Below the pieces are notes generated by a model, which worked only from the letters and a program-made list of their open reading frames with translations, was not told the origin of the DNA and did no database searches. From assembly GCA_951217055.1 (NCBI GenBank), contig OX578277.1:9927389-9991388 (forward strand): a DNA stretch of 64,000 nucleotides. The letters are read 5' to 3'. The number at the start of each line of letters is the position of its first letter. Position 1 is the first letter of the stretch. A program made the position numbers and the translations under genes. This document shows, in pieces, positions 1 through 12,014 of this stretch. This stretch comes from Gerris lacustris (lineage: Eukaryota; Arthropoda; Insecta; Hemiptera; Gerridae).

Positions 1-1125
1 TCCATCCTGTAATGATCTAATACTGTTCTACCTGGAACCAAAGTACAAATACTAACAATAATCTGGGTTGGATTCCCAGAGAGGTGAGACATGTTGCACA
101 CTAATGATCACATAGATAGATGTGTAAAGTGACTGATACCTCCATCCTGTAATGATCTAATACTGTTCTACCTGGAACCAAAGTACAAACACTAACAATA
201 ATCTGGGTTGGATTCCCAGAGAGGTGAGACATGTTGCACACTAATGATCACATAGATAGATGTGTAAAGTGACTGATACCTCCATCCTGTAATGATCTAA
301 TACTGTTCTACCTGGAACCAAAGTACAAACACTAACAATAATCTGGGTTGGATTCCCAGAGAGGTGAGACATGTTACACACTAATGATCACATAGATAGA
401 TGTGTAAAGTGACTGATACCTCCATCCTGTAATGATCTAATACTGTTCTACCTGGAACCAAAGTACAAACACTAACAATAATCTGGGTTGGATTCCCAGA
501 GAGGTGAGACATGTTACACACTAATGATCACATAGATAGATGTGTAAGTGACTGATACATCCATCCTGTAATGATCTAATACTGTTCTACCTGGAACCAA
601 AGTACAAACACTAACAATAATCTGGGTTGGATTCCCAGAGAGGTGAGACATGTTCCACACTAATGATCACATAGATAGATGTGTAAGTGACTGATACCTC
701 CATCCTGTAATGATCTAATACTGTTCTACCTGGAACCAAAGTACAAACACTAACAATAATCTGGGTTGGATTCCCAGAGAGGTGAGACATGTTCTACACT
801 AATGATCACATAGATAGATGTGTAAAGTGACTGATACCTCCATCCTGTAATGATCTAATACTGTTCTACCTGGAACTAAAGTACAAACACTAACAATAAT
901 CTGGGTTGGATTCCCAGAGAGGTGAGACATGTTCCACACTAATGATCACATAGATAGATGTGTAAAGTGACTGATACCTCCATCCTGTAATGATCTAATA
1001 CTGTTCTACCTGAAACCAAAGTCTAAACACTAACAATAAAAAAGTAAACTGGGTTGGAAGTCCAGAGATGAGGGGCATGTTCAATGATCACATGCACCAT
1101 TGGACACAGGTCACTAAAATGACCT
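1..1125. repeat. 140-bp tandem satellite, eight units
   Basis: Units begin at 1, 141, 281, 421, 560, 699, 839 and 979, so the period is 140 bp with two 139-bp units. The first seven are almost identical; the eighth decays after about 1,040. The array is cut by the left window edge, so its true length is unknown. Part of the unit (TCCTGTAATGATCTAATACT) resembles the 3' ends of the LINE stubs at 18,371-18,487 and 33,199-33,304. Another part (CCCAGAGAGGTGAGACATG) resembles 53,003-53,030, just beyond a LINE poly(A). No coding potential. Confidence 0.95.
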
Positions 1126-2085
1126 AGACAATTTTACTGTTCTTTAATCGATCATTTGTCGAGCTTGTTATTTTAGATTTTGGTATTTTTCTTCTTCTCA
1201 ATACCTTCGGACAGAGTAAGATCCGATGCGATAAAAAATACAATCGGATCGTGTTAGATGAAAAACGGATCTTACCAAAACGCCGCCAGTTAAATAAAAT
1301 CCCACGTGTGATATCGCATCACATCAAATCGGCTGATGAAACAGACCGTTTTAACATATTTAGTTAAGACCAAGTGTTAACTCTTTACTTGACATCACAT
1401 CGTATCATATTGGAAGATAAAAAAGACCATTCTAGCACTTCCAGATAACACTATGCGAGGTGCCCGCTCCTCATCACATGTATATATCTGATAGCATCTA
1501 TATTGGATGTAAAAAAATTGCATCATGTAAACGATGCTTTTAACCAGCCTCTATAACTCTATATCATATAAAAAAGTATCAAAGACAGCTTCTTTTTGTT
1601 TACTACTTAATAAAAAGAAGTTAAGTATAAATAAAAAAGGCAAACAAAGCGCGTAATAAGAAACCACTATGTTTATGAAGTTGGGAGACGCAAGGTGTTG
1701 CCATGGATGGGTAGCCGTGCGTCACTTGAAGTTGCTTTGCCCCTACAAGGAACTGACAGGACTTGGTTGTAAATCAGTGTGACATTCAGCCCATAATATC
1801 GTATTTGTAACATACATTGTGACGAGAAGATGAAGGAGAAAAATGCCAATGAGGTAAATATGTGTCAAGTTCATAGACTCTAAGAGCATTAATGATCCCA
1901 TGAGAAGAAATTGTTTTGCAAGTAGCGAATCCTCGTTATCTGAAGGGGTTGAATTCCTGCAAGATGCGCAAATAACACAAAACCACCACAATATCGTATT
2001 ACATACAACCGACTTCAGACTAACTTCCCAACATGAGATGTCGAGTATCTAAATATGCAGAACAGCAGGGTGAAACAATAATTTT
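1126..2085. other. No recognisable gene; degenerate direct repeats
   Basis: Two diverged copies of a block built on ATCACATC followed by a GACC-containing motif lie near 1,315-1,360 and 1,386-1,435. A minus-strand open frame of 82 codons at 1,743-1,991 encodes two hydrophobic stretches. I do not recognise it and the frame length is within chance for this composition, so it is not called as a gene. Confidence 0.5.
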
Positions 2086-2545
2086 TCACTACATTATAGA
2101 AGTACACTCGCAGGCATGAAAAGAGAAAGTATTGTGATTCAATTTTGAGATTTTGATACGTTTACTTTTGATGGAGTGAAAGTAGTACATTACGCGTCTA
2201 GTGCGGAAAGTAACATTTTTGCATACGAGTGTGGAGTTTGCACCCGATCGATAGAGCGAGGGTATAGTAAAACCACATGAGCAAAGCAAAATGCTGTTTT
2301 TTGCCCGAGTTGCGTACCGTACTTTATCTACGATTGTTGGATATTAATAATAAATACAGAAAAGAACAGTTACTTTAATTAAACAAAGTGCAAATTAGTT
2401 TTGTTAAATGTAAACAAACACGCTAATCATGCGATAAGGTGAAGAATTATGAAACGCGCATGCACAATGAAAACTACGAAAAGAATAACTTTCTACGCAT
2501 CAAAACAGAGATAAAATGTTTATATTTTGAATGAATTATAGGTAA
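2086..2545 (-). repeat. Diverged copy of the 22.7-23.3-kb repeat
   Basis: Read on the minus strand, this matches 22,700-23,310: the shared part runs from the CGTAGAT/AAGTACGGTACGCAACTCG segment through the ACTTTCCGCACT segment. It lacks the short exon seen in the other copy. A ~35-bp fragment of family S (GAGAAAGTATTGTGAT then TTTTGAGATTTTGAT) sits inside at about 2,128-2,165, so this is a mosaic. Confidence 0.65.
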
Positions 2546-2689
2546 AAGTATTTTTGGAACGAAATTCCTTATGACACGTAACAGCGTCTAATCCGAAAAA
2601 AACGACCGCGGTAACGAAACCAAGCGTCACAAAATCAACCGTCACAATATCGACCGATGACGATAACTCGAGTAAAAGTTAACCGATTT

Positions 2690-2800
2690 AGTTGAAATTT
2701 GGTTCACACGTACATCGAGTTCGTAGGACACTGTTATCTGCCCAAGTGTTCACGCGCAACGCTCGTAAACGTCTGTTGACTGATCAAACAAACTTAACAA
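2690..2800 (+). repeat. Fragment of repeat family Z
   Basis: The stretch from GAAATTTGGTTCACACGTAC through CTGCCCAAGTGTTCACGCG is a diverged relative of 36,515-36,605 and 55,678-55,745 (family Z). Only this internal piece is recognisable. Confidence 0.5.
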
Positions 2801-2868
2801 AAAATCAAACAAACTGTAACACTCATAACATGTTTATAATTGTAGTAGTGTTAAACAATAAATTGAAA

Positions 2869-2870
<2 letters not shown>

Positions 2871-2927
<57 letters not shown>
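2871..2927. repeat. (AT)n microsatellite
   Basis: Uninterrupted AT dinucleotide run of about 57 bp. Open frames through it are artefacts. Confidence 0.95.
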
Positions 2928-2928
<1 letters not shown>

Positions 2929-3216
2929 CAATCTAATTTAATTGACTATAATTGGCATCAATAATTAATTGATTAATTAATCAACTCGCTAATCATAATA
3001 TGTTGCGCTTTATGTTGAACCTTGGAATTAAGTAATATTTATCAACACACGTCGATGTTGAGTCAAACTGATTTGCCTGGTGTTTACTGAGCGATGTTAT
3101 TTCGTCTATTGGACAGTGAGATAGGTTTTCCGCACTGGAGTGTAATGTTGTATTGGGTTTAGCCTTGATTTCAATAATTATAATTCCGTATGTTATGTAT
3201 GACAAAAAGAACCCGT

Positions 3217-4128
<912 letters not shown>

Positions 4129-4417
4129 AATAGTAGATACCGCTATGTGTCTGCCTGGTACTTCGGCTCCCGCTGAACGTATTTTTTCAATGATGGGGTC
4201 TATTTGGACGCCTCAAAGAGGAAGATTATCTCTGCCAGTTGTAAAAAAGCTTCTTAATATTAAGGCAAATTCTATTATGGCATGCTCAGAATTCCACGAC
4301 AAACTCAAAAATGACTACAAGACTTTTCTAAGGATAATTAGTTTATTTGAAAAGTATATGAAGCAAGAACTAGTAAAGAACCCTTCCCTGGACCCAGCAG
4401 AGACTAGCAATAGTTGA
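4129..4417 (+). pseudogene. hAT transposase C-terminal (dimerisation) fragment
   Basis: About 90 codons ending at a TGA at 4,417 encode the hAT family C-terminal dimerisation domain. Visible hallmarks are the P-G-T-S-A-P-A-E-R-I-F-S motif, then a W-T-P-Q-R-x-R-L-S motif, and a downstream C-S-E-F-H segment. In intact hAT transposases this domain packs the hexahelical dimer interface. Here the catalytic DDE part and the BED zinc finger are absent, and the open frame upstream is derived from the adjoining R5-type repeat rather than from transposase. It is therefore a dead 3' exon or fragment. The sequence GATCTGGCCCTCATAAATTA near 4,591-4,610, followed by GGTAACCCTAC, could be the element's right terminus, but I cannot find a matching left end. 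Confidence 0.75.
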
Positions 4418-4625
4418 ATATGACAAAAATAAATATTAATAAATATTATATTATTAAATATATAACATAAATATATATTTGTAACTTATTAATTTTCCTA
4501 ATTTCACAAAAAAGCTATATAGGAATATATATATTTTTTTCAATTTTCCCTCCAACCCCCCCCCCCCCCCCCCGGAGTTCCCACTGTCCGGATCTGGCCC
4601 TCATAAATTATGGTAACCCTACCTA
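4418..4625. other. AT-rich tail and poly(C) run between hAT fragment and S fragment
   Basis: Contains an 18-C run at 4,556-4,573 and the possible hAT terminus described for the preceding entry. No other feature seen. Confidence 0.4.
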
Positions 4626-4723
4626 TAGGAAAACTCGAAAACTAATAAATGGAAAACACTAGGCTAAGTAATTATGAACTCGTATATGAGAAAGTTTGTC
4701 TGAGTTGTCTCGGACCGATTTTC
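4626..4723 (+). repeat. Family S, truncated right end only
   Basis: Carries the last ~95 bp of family S, from ACTAATAAATGGAAAACACT to GTCTCGGACCGATTTT. It lies 56 bp before a full copy in the same orientation. Confidence 0.85.
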
Positions 4724-4778
4724 AGGTCTCGTAAAAAAGATGTATTTTTATTTTTATACAATATACTAAATACTTTTT

Positions 4779-5386
4779 ACTTTCTTATATAAAGAGAAAG
4801 TGTTGTGATGGCGCGAAAATTCAATTTTGAGATTTTGATGGATTTACACGTTTTGAGGTCCCCTGAGTCCAAAAAAGTGGTTTTTAAAATAATGTCTGTC
4901 CGTCTCTGTCTGTGCAGACGCCTGGAGCCTAAACTACTGGGCCGATTTTGACGAAATTTGGCATACATGTTCAAAAAAATCATACCCCGAGGCGAAATCG
5001 AGAAACGAATTTTAGCTCCAAATTTGGGGGCGCTACCCCCAGAAACTCTGAAAAACGTGAAAAAAAAAATATTTCTCCAAAAAAGTTCCGACGATTTTGA
5101 TTAAAAAATTTTAAAATGTAGTCCATTTAAATACGGATCCAACGATATAAGCCGTTTTCCCGATAAAAATCTAGAAAAAAAGCTTAAAAAGCGGACTGAG
5201 AGAGCGCGGGTTCGATTCCCCGCCCGGGAGAAGTTATTTTTATAATAAATTTTGATGAAATGCTCAGTAATAATTAAATGTACCTACGAAAACATGAAAA
5301 CTAATAAATGGAAAACACTGGGCTAAATAAATAATTATGTACACAAATATGAGAAAGTTTGTCTGAGTTGTCCCGGACCGATTTTT
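4779..5386 (+). repeat. Family S, full-length copy A
   Basis: Family S elements are about 600 bp. They begin with a hairpin (ACTTTCTC, loop ATATAAA, GAGAAAGT) and end near ATATGAGAAAGTTTGTC...GGACCGATTTT; the outer 12 bp ACTTTCTCATAT and ATATGAGAAAGT form an inverted pair. An RNA polymerase III B-box-like GGTTCGATTCC with a tRNA T-arm-like context sits about two-thirds along (here 5,209-5,219). No ORF. This copy is flanked by ~30-bp near-identical direct repeats (TTTTTATACAATATACTA at 4,753 and 5,383). Confidence 0.85.
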
Positions 5387-5411
5387 ATACAATATACTAC
5401 GTACTTTTTTT

Positions 5412-6187
5412 AAATAATTAAATGACAAATTTTGTAAGTAAAATGGTTTGGTTACAACATTGTCATTGCGACATTTCCTAATTCTATTGATACTTACTAG
5501 GGGAAAATGTAATTTGGCTCAATAACTGTTATCAAAGTTAATTGAGCCATTGTGTCTATAGATGCCAATGACAGAGCTGTTATTGAATTCCATTACAACT
5601 CCTAATTGATAAGACATTATGTAATCAATTATACATCTAGCTTGACTATATAGTGCAAATAGAGGCACTTTTGTACTTTATCGTGCTAACAAAACAGAAG
5701 CTACTTATATACATGCAAGCACACGCCATATACACTTATATATGTATATATATATAACTACGATATTGGTGAGCTTCATATATTGCTCGAGGTAAAATTT
5801 TGGAAGACCGAATATAGTGCGAACCGAACATCACACATGAACGAACAATAATATTTAAAAAAAAAGGATAAAAATAATAAAAAAAATTGACCTTTTTCAT
5901 ATGCTTATAGAGACGAATTACAACACGTAAAAACGCGATCATACTACCACGTACAAATTCAGTACACTTACAGCGAAATCAAATGTCAACTAATAAGAGA
6001 CATGTGCGAAAAAAACAACTCCCGCTCAAATACATTTTACCCCCCCCCCCCCGCAAAATAAACAAAACCAACCAAATACTCACTAACACTTAGATCTCAT
6101 TCCACCTGTCCCACTTCGTTTGATTTTCTTTTTCATTTTTTTTTTCTTTTATAAATATAGAACAGCTGGAGCAAATAGAGACACACA

Positions 6188-6189
<2 letters not shown>
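5412..6189. other. No recognisable feature
   Basis: AT-rich sequence with a short 12-C run near 6,041 and a T-rich stretch at 6,120-6,150. No ORF, repeat family or splice-site-bounded exon could be supported. Confidence 0.4.
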
Positions 6190-6263
<74 letters not shown>

Positions 6264-6293
6264 AGATCGTGTAATAATAAATTATATTTTAAT

Positions 6294-6361
<68 letters not shown>
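6190..6361. repeat. Two (TA)n arrays
   Basis: (AT)n at 6,190-6,260 and 6,299-6,361, separated by 38 bp of AT-rich sequence. Confidence 0.95.
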
Positions 6362-6613
<252 letters not shown>

Positions 6614-6721
6614 GTGTATATATTATTTAAGATTAAAAATATACTACATACTTTTAAAACTCGAAGAGTAATCGTATATTTATTTATTAATTTCCATACA
6701 CATTACAAATATAATATAAAA

Positions 6722-7335
6722 AAATCGGTCCGAGACAACTCAGACAAACTTTCTCATATACGAGTTCATAATTACTTAGCCAATGTTTTCCATTTATTAG
6801 TTTTCGTAAGTACGTTTAATTATTATTGAAAAATATATCAAAATATACCATAAAAATAACTTCTCCAGGGCGGGGAATCGAACCCGGGCTCTCTCCGTCC
6901 GCGTTTTAAGCTATTTTATCAGGAACTAGATTTTTCCCGGGAAAACGGCTTATATCGTTGGATTCGTATTTAAATTGACTACATTTTAGAATTTTTTAAT
7001 CAAAATCGTCGGAATCGTTTTCGAGAATAATTTTTTTTCACGTTTTTTCAGAGTTTTTTGGGGGTGGCGCCCCCAAATTTAGAGCTATAATTCATTTCTC
7101 GATTTCGCCTCGGGGTATGATTTTTCTGAACATATATGTCAAATTTTGTCTAAATCGGCCCAGTAGTTTAGGCTCCAGGCGTCTGCACAGACTGACGACA
7201 GACGACAGACGACGGACAGACATTTTTTAAAAACCACTTTTTTGGACTCAGAGGACCTCAACACGTGTAAATCCATCAAAATCTTAAAATCGAATTTTCG
7301 CGCCATCACAATACTTTCTCTTTATATGAGAAAGT
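6722..7335 (-). repeat. Family S, full-length copy B
   Basis: Complete copy in reverse orientation: AAAATCGGTCCGAGACAAC at the left, GAGAAAGT at the right, B-box complement GGAATCGAACC at about 6,879-6,889. Retains the AAATTTAGAGCT and CCTCGGGGTATGA landmarks shared by the family. Confidence 0.85.
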
Positions 7336-7427
7336 AAAAAGATAGTGGGGCGATGGAAAAAAAATTAGATAGAAGTTTTATGGAATTTACATGATTCCTT
7401 GAGTCCAAAAAATAGTATATTATGTTA

Positions 7428-7521
7428 CTAGGCTGTGAAGTGAGTTTTTTCTTTACCGCGGCATAAAGAAAATACAATACCGCGGCAAGGTAAAGAAAAA
7501 ACACTTCACAGTCGTGTAGCA
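7428..7521. repeat. Imperfect foldback hairpin
   Basis: Arms beginning CTGTGAAGTG and ending CACTTCACAG, with inner TTCTTTACCGCGG and CCGCGGCAAGGTAAAGAA, form a long imperfect stem around an AT-rich loop. Related in motif (GGTAAAGAA next to a CG-rich step) to the hairpin at 22,829-22,874. Confidence 0.7.
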
Positions 7522-7535
7522 TATGCTAATTTTTA

Positions 7536-8077
7536 AGTTGGGTATCATTTCAAAGGTATTGAAATGTAGATTACAAATATATATCGCGTTTCCAAAATGG
7601 CGGTCATTTTATACCCCCAAAAAATTAAAACAACGAAAAAAAATGTACTCCCCCCCACTATCCCATTAGGACAGGTCCTAAAAATAAGGCAAAAATACAA
7701 AAATATGCATCCCCGCGGTCCAATGATATTTCCGGAAGTTGATATAAAAAATTCAAATTTCAGAAATTTTAGGAGGCCGTAACTCCGGAGCCCCAAAATT
7801 TGTTATTATTATAAAATTAGAAAGTTGGGTATCATTTTTAAGGTAATGAAATTTGGTTCACAAAAATATATCGTGTTTCAAAAATACCGGCCATTTTACC
7901 CCTACAATAACCAAATAAGTGCATACCGAAGATATACTAAAGGATAATATTATATGCACACATTGTTTCTTAAAAGTAAAACATTTTATAGATATTTTTG
8001 TTAAAAAAAAAAAATAATAATAATAATGAATTTATGAATTTTTATATGACCGAAGAAACCCTTTTAGTAACTTGCTG
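7536..8077 (+). repeat. Dispersed repeat family R2, copy 1
   Basis: Contains GGGTATCATTT...GGTATTGAAAT and CCAAAATGGCGG blocks, then CCGAAGATA...GGATAAT and a CCGAAGAAA.CCTTTT end followed by GTAACTTGCTGG. The same order appears inverted at 24,705-25,250 and partially at 39,930-40,110. No ORF of substance; class not determined. Confidence 0.7.
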
Positions 8078-8086
8078 GCAAGTATT

Positions 8087-8460
8087 TTATGGGATTTTTT
8101 ACTACGTTTTTATTAGCTTGCTTTCTTGTTTGTTTGTTTGTCCAGTAAAAATCTTGCAATCGATTTTTAACTAACTTCTCGAGTAGCTAGACATTTTAAA
8201 CTTTTAGAATAGCTCAAAACACTATGACAATTCCATTATTTTAATAATTTTAGCCGTCTTTCAGCAGAATTTAATTCTTTTTCAGCAAATTTTGCTGCAT
8301 AGAAAGTTAGTTAGAAAAAAAATCCACAAGTTATTTTATTTGTTTTGACATGTCCCATATTTACAATCTTCATTTTGACGGGTTTCAAATTTATGATTTA
8401 TGACAGAAAATTTAAAAACGTAGTATATAAAAAGTTCTTGTTATCTTGTAATTATTAGGT
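8087..8460 (+). repeat. MITE-like family R3, internally deleted copy
   Basis: Begins TTTTACTACGTTTTTATTAGC and ends ...TTTAAAAACGTAGTATATAAAAAG then TCTTGTAATTATT. The 13-bp TACTACGTTTTTA and TAAAAACGTAGTA are inverted, but homology between copies continues ~33 bp past the right one, so they are subterminal on that side. This copy is 374 bp; others are 585-725 bp. Confidence 0.7.
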
Positions 8461-9240
8461 TTCATGTGGCTGCATTGATCAATATCACAGATATATTTAT
8501 TTGAAATCAACCTGTCTAGACTAAAAGGCACCTCTTAAACTGAGGAAATTCATGAAAAATACTTTTATTTTTTTTTTAAATGTCTCAACATGATATCACA
8601 TACTACTATACGAATTAAAAAGAGAAAAAACAAATTTCCTATCTGAATATTTGCTATCGGAATATGTAGTGTGGGAACGTGTGTGACATATACAGTTATG
8701 GCTTCTAAAAAAACAACAAAATAAAAATCACACATTGGACAAGGTCAGAACTTACTCTAAATACGTAAATAAACAACGTTAAAATACCAAATCAACACCT
8801 ACTTAAACTGCATTCTTTAAAAAAATACATACTCAAAACTATATAAATAGAACTGCTTGTTCTGAGCCTTATCTTATGAGGATATACTTAACTAACTGAT
8901 ACTCAAAACAATATTGTTGAGGGTTTGTTATTGTACGAGTAGATTATCTAACTATATTCTCAGAACAGACAAATATGCAACTCAAAACAATAGATAGAAC
9001 TTATTACGTAGTTTTGAGGAATTTCTTGTGTAGAAAATACTCAACTGGCTACTCAAAACAAATATAGAGCTTATTGTTATAATGTTAACAAACGATTATA
9101 TACTCAAAACTATAAATAGAACTTATAATGTATAGTTGACAGGCCTGTCTTAAGTAGAAATACTTTACTAATATTTTACTATCTGTTCCAAATAAATACT
9201 GAGTTTATTTTTATAAAGTTAACAAACAAACTGATACTTA
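8461..9240. repeat. Degenerate tandem-like region
   Basis: From about 8,830 the motif ACTCAAAAC followed by TATAAATAGAACTTAT or variants recurs at roughly 60-90-bp intervals (near 8,831, 8,900, 8,980, 9,050, 9,102). Looks like an old minisatellite. Nothing is seen in 8,461-8,830. Confidence 0.5.
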
Positions 9241-9245
9241 AAATA

Positions 9246-9753
9246 CAGTAGAACCTCGCTTACACGACCCTCAATAACACGAGAACCTCAATTAAAAGTG
9301 CAATTTTCAAATCCCCTTGAGATTGCCATAACACATAATGTTAAATTAACCTCTATAACACGACTATTATTATCCAAACAACCTCAATAACACGGGTTTT
9401 TTCCAATTCACAACGTAACTCAGAACCTCTATAACAAGTCGTTCTGAGAAGTCAACCTCTATAACGCGACTCTATACAGGAATGGGTCGACCTTGAACAA
9501 GTCTAGACTTGAAAACCCCTCCCCACCCCCACTCCGCTCCCAACATTCCATTAACCTCTATAACACGGCTGATAGCCAAAATAACCTTGATAACGATCAA
9601 GATGAGTAGAATATATTATTCTATTATATATATTCTATTAGGATATTCTACTCATCTTGGATAACGATAACACGACCCTGAACTAAAAGAGCACCTCGAT
9701 AACACGACTGTTTCTCTAATCCCCTTGAGACACTTCTTATCAAGGTTCTACTG
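9246..9753. mobile_element. Tigger/pogo-like non-autonomous element 1
   Basis: Flanked by TA dinucleotides (9,244-9,245 and 9,754-9,755), it starts CAGTAGAACCTCG and ends AAGGTTCTACTG. This is the typical terminus and target choice of Tc1/mariner-superfamily Tigger/pogo elements. The interior is built from repeats of AACCTCTATAACACGAC and variants, with no transposase ORF. A 62-bp hairpin with its own target duplication is inserted at 9,598-9,659. A second copy lies at 37,567-37,967. Confidence 0.8.
9598..9659. mobile_element. 62-bp hairpin insertion flanked by 9-bp direct repeats
   Basis: AAGATGAGTAGAATAT at one end pairs with ATATTCTACTCATCTT at the other. GATAACGAT is duplicated exactly on both sides (9,589-9,597 and 9,660-9,668). 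The hairpin is absent from the corresponding place in the second Tigger-like copy. Confidence 0.7.
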
Positions 9754-9879
9754 TAATAGATAAAACATGCTTTTATGAAAAATAACAAAAGGTACTCAAA
9801 ATTATACCGAGAATGATTGTTACTAAGCATTTTACTAGAAATTGTATATACCTACATATGAATAACCATACATAAACGA

Positions 9880-10125
9880 AGAGATTCTCAAATCTGTACT
9901 AACAATTGAGATTCTCAAATCTATATTTACAATTAAGATTCTTAAATCTGCGTAATTACAATTAAGATTCTTAAATCTGTAAGTACAATTGAGATTCTCA
10001 AACCTATATTTAGATTCTCAAATCTGTACTTATAATTGAGATTCTCAAATCTATATTTACATTTAAGATTCTTAAATCTGTAATTAGTATTTACAATTGA
10101 GGTTCTCGAACCTGGATATAGAATT
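9880..10125. repeat. Array of short imperfect palindromes
   Basis: About eight occurrences of GATTCTCAAATCT or GATTCTTAAATCT, each an inverted repeat of AGATT and AATCT around a 4-base centre, spaced roughly 30-45 bp and separated by TATTTACAATT. Variants GAGGTTCTCGAACCT and GATTCTCAAACCT retain or partly retain pairing. Confidence 0.75.
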
Positions 10126-10565
10126 ACTAAGATGAGGTTTTGTTTTTGTAAACAACTATACAGACACCCCCCCCCCCCCCCCCCCCTCTTGCCCTTACTA
10201 CCTTAACAAAATATGTTAAAACTCATCATTATGAGGTCTATTTATGCAAAAATTACTAGCTACTCTGTACTTAAATATACTTAAATCTGTACTGTAGGTT
10301 TCTGTTTTGTGGTTTTATCACGTAAAACTTTATTATACTGATGGATAAAAATATGGAGTGGTGAAGACTCGTCGTTATGAAACCTATTCATATGCAGTAT
10401 TACTAGACATGGGCAATCAACACGAACAAAGAGATTCACAAATCATTATTTAGAATTAATTAAATGTTAATCTAAACAGGAGAATGGGAATTGTCATTTA
10501 AAAAAAATATATGTCCAAGAATAATCACAAGAATGAGGTTTCAGAAAGAATACTATAGAAAGCAG

Positions 10566-10658
<93 letters not shown>

Positions 10659-11303
10659 TCCAAAAGGAAAGGATACAAATGAGATTGGGACTCAATCATA
10701 ACAAAAATATGTCAAAGAAGAAAAAAAAAACCAAGAAGAATGGGGTTCAATAAAAAAAAAGAAGAATCTTCAAGACAAACTTGGTGTGAACTGTCTCTTG
10801 AAAACTGTAATTAGGTTATAAAACATTACGACACAAGTAGTTCTATCTTTACCATCAGCTGTTTCCTTGCAGAGCTAATTATCTGAATAAATAAAAAAAA
10901 GAATCAGCACGCATGCGTACAGTTAACTTGAATATAGCACGGAGTAGAGCATAGGTTCCTGGCATTCAGTATCTTTCAGACAAAACTCTAACATGACTTT
11001 ATACTCTTTTTACAATTAGTAATAATTTTTGACAGCGCGGGAAAATCGTAAAAATGTGGAGAGTAGCCAATGAGAACACTGGATTTTGAATTCGAGAAGG
11101 TCGTGCCAACTAGGCCTCACCCCTCCCAAAGGCCTAGTTACTTTATTTTTTCCCTCATATAGGTTGGTCAATCTGAGTATTATAAGTTAATACTAATTAT
11201 TAAAAGAGTATAGTCATAATATGTATTGTCTAAGGAAAGGAGGGAAAAATTAACTAGATATTATATTATGGTTATTGAATATTATTCTATCATGTTAGTT
11301 TTT
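10126..11303. other. No gene recognised; poly(C) and (TA)n
   Basis: A C run lies at 10,168-10,186 and an 85-bp (TA)n array at 10,570-10,654. The remainder is AT-rich without supportable ORFs or repeat relationships inside the window. Confidence 0.5.
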
Positions 11304-11914
11304 ACTTTCTCATATAAAGAGAAAGTATTGTGATGGCGCGAAAATTCGATTTTGAGATTTTGATGGATTTACACGTTTTGAGGTCCCCTGAGTCCAAAAA
11401 AGTGGTTTTTAAAAAATGTCTGTCTGTCGTCTGTCTGTCGTCTGTGCAGACGCCTGGAGCCCAAACTACTGGGCCGATTTTGACGAAATTTGGCATACAT
11501 GTTCAGAAAAATCATACCCCGAGGCGAAATCGAGAAATGAATTTTAGCTCTAAATTTGGAGGCGCTACCCCCCAAAAACTCTGAAAAAACATGAAAAAAA
11601 ATTATTTCTCGAAAACGGTTCCGACGATTTTGATTAAAAAATTCTAAAATGTAGTCCATTTGAATACGAATCCAACGATATAAGCCGTTTTCCCGGGAAA
11701 AATCTAGTTCCTGAGATATTAGCTTAAAACGCGGACGGAGAGAGCCCGGGTTCGATTCCCCGACCAGGAGAAGTTATTTTTATGATAAATTTTGATGAAA
11801 TGTTCAATAATATTTAAATGTACATTTGAAAACTAATAAATGGAAACACTGGGCTAAGTAATTATAAACTCATATATGAGAAAGTTTGTCTGAGTTGTCT
11901 CGGACCGATTTTTT
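11304..11914 (+). repeat. Family S, full-length copy C
   Basis: Well preserved: perfect terminal hairpin, two partly duplicated CTGTCTGTCGT units before GTGCAGACGCCTGGAGC, and a perfect B-box GGTTCGATTCC at 11,749-11,759. Confidence 0.9.
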
Positions 11915-12014
11915 ACTTTTGTAATGAATTAGATATTCAAGTGTAAGATAGTAAAAGATGTCTCTTTAAACCAAATTTTACGTAATTTTTATTAAGAAAA
12001 ATAAGATAAAAAAA

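Noticed and set aside
1743..1991. 82-codon minus-strand frame with two hydrophobic stretches
   Set aside because: No recognised similarity, no convincing splice context and a length expected by chance; mentioned only within the unassigned-region entry.
4556..4573. Poly(C) runs here and at 10,168, 34,557, 55,277, 59,095, 62,079 and 63,223
   Set aside because: Their lengths may be sequencing or assembly estimates; no function can be supported from sequence.
8087..8460. Family R3 as a simple TA-flanked mariner MITE
   Set aside because: The inverted TACTACGTTTTTA ends look right, but all copies share another ~33 bp beyond the right one, so the true boundary and class are uncertain.
11749..11759. 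tRNA gene suggested by GGTTCGATTCC
   Set aside because: Only a T-arm/B-box-like part is present. No acceptor stem, D-arm or anticodon arm can be assembled, and the same sequence recurs in all family S copies.
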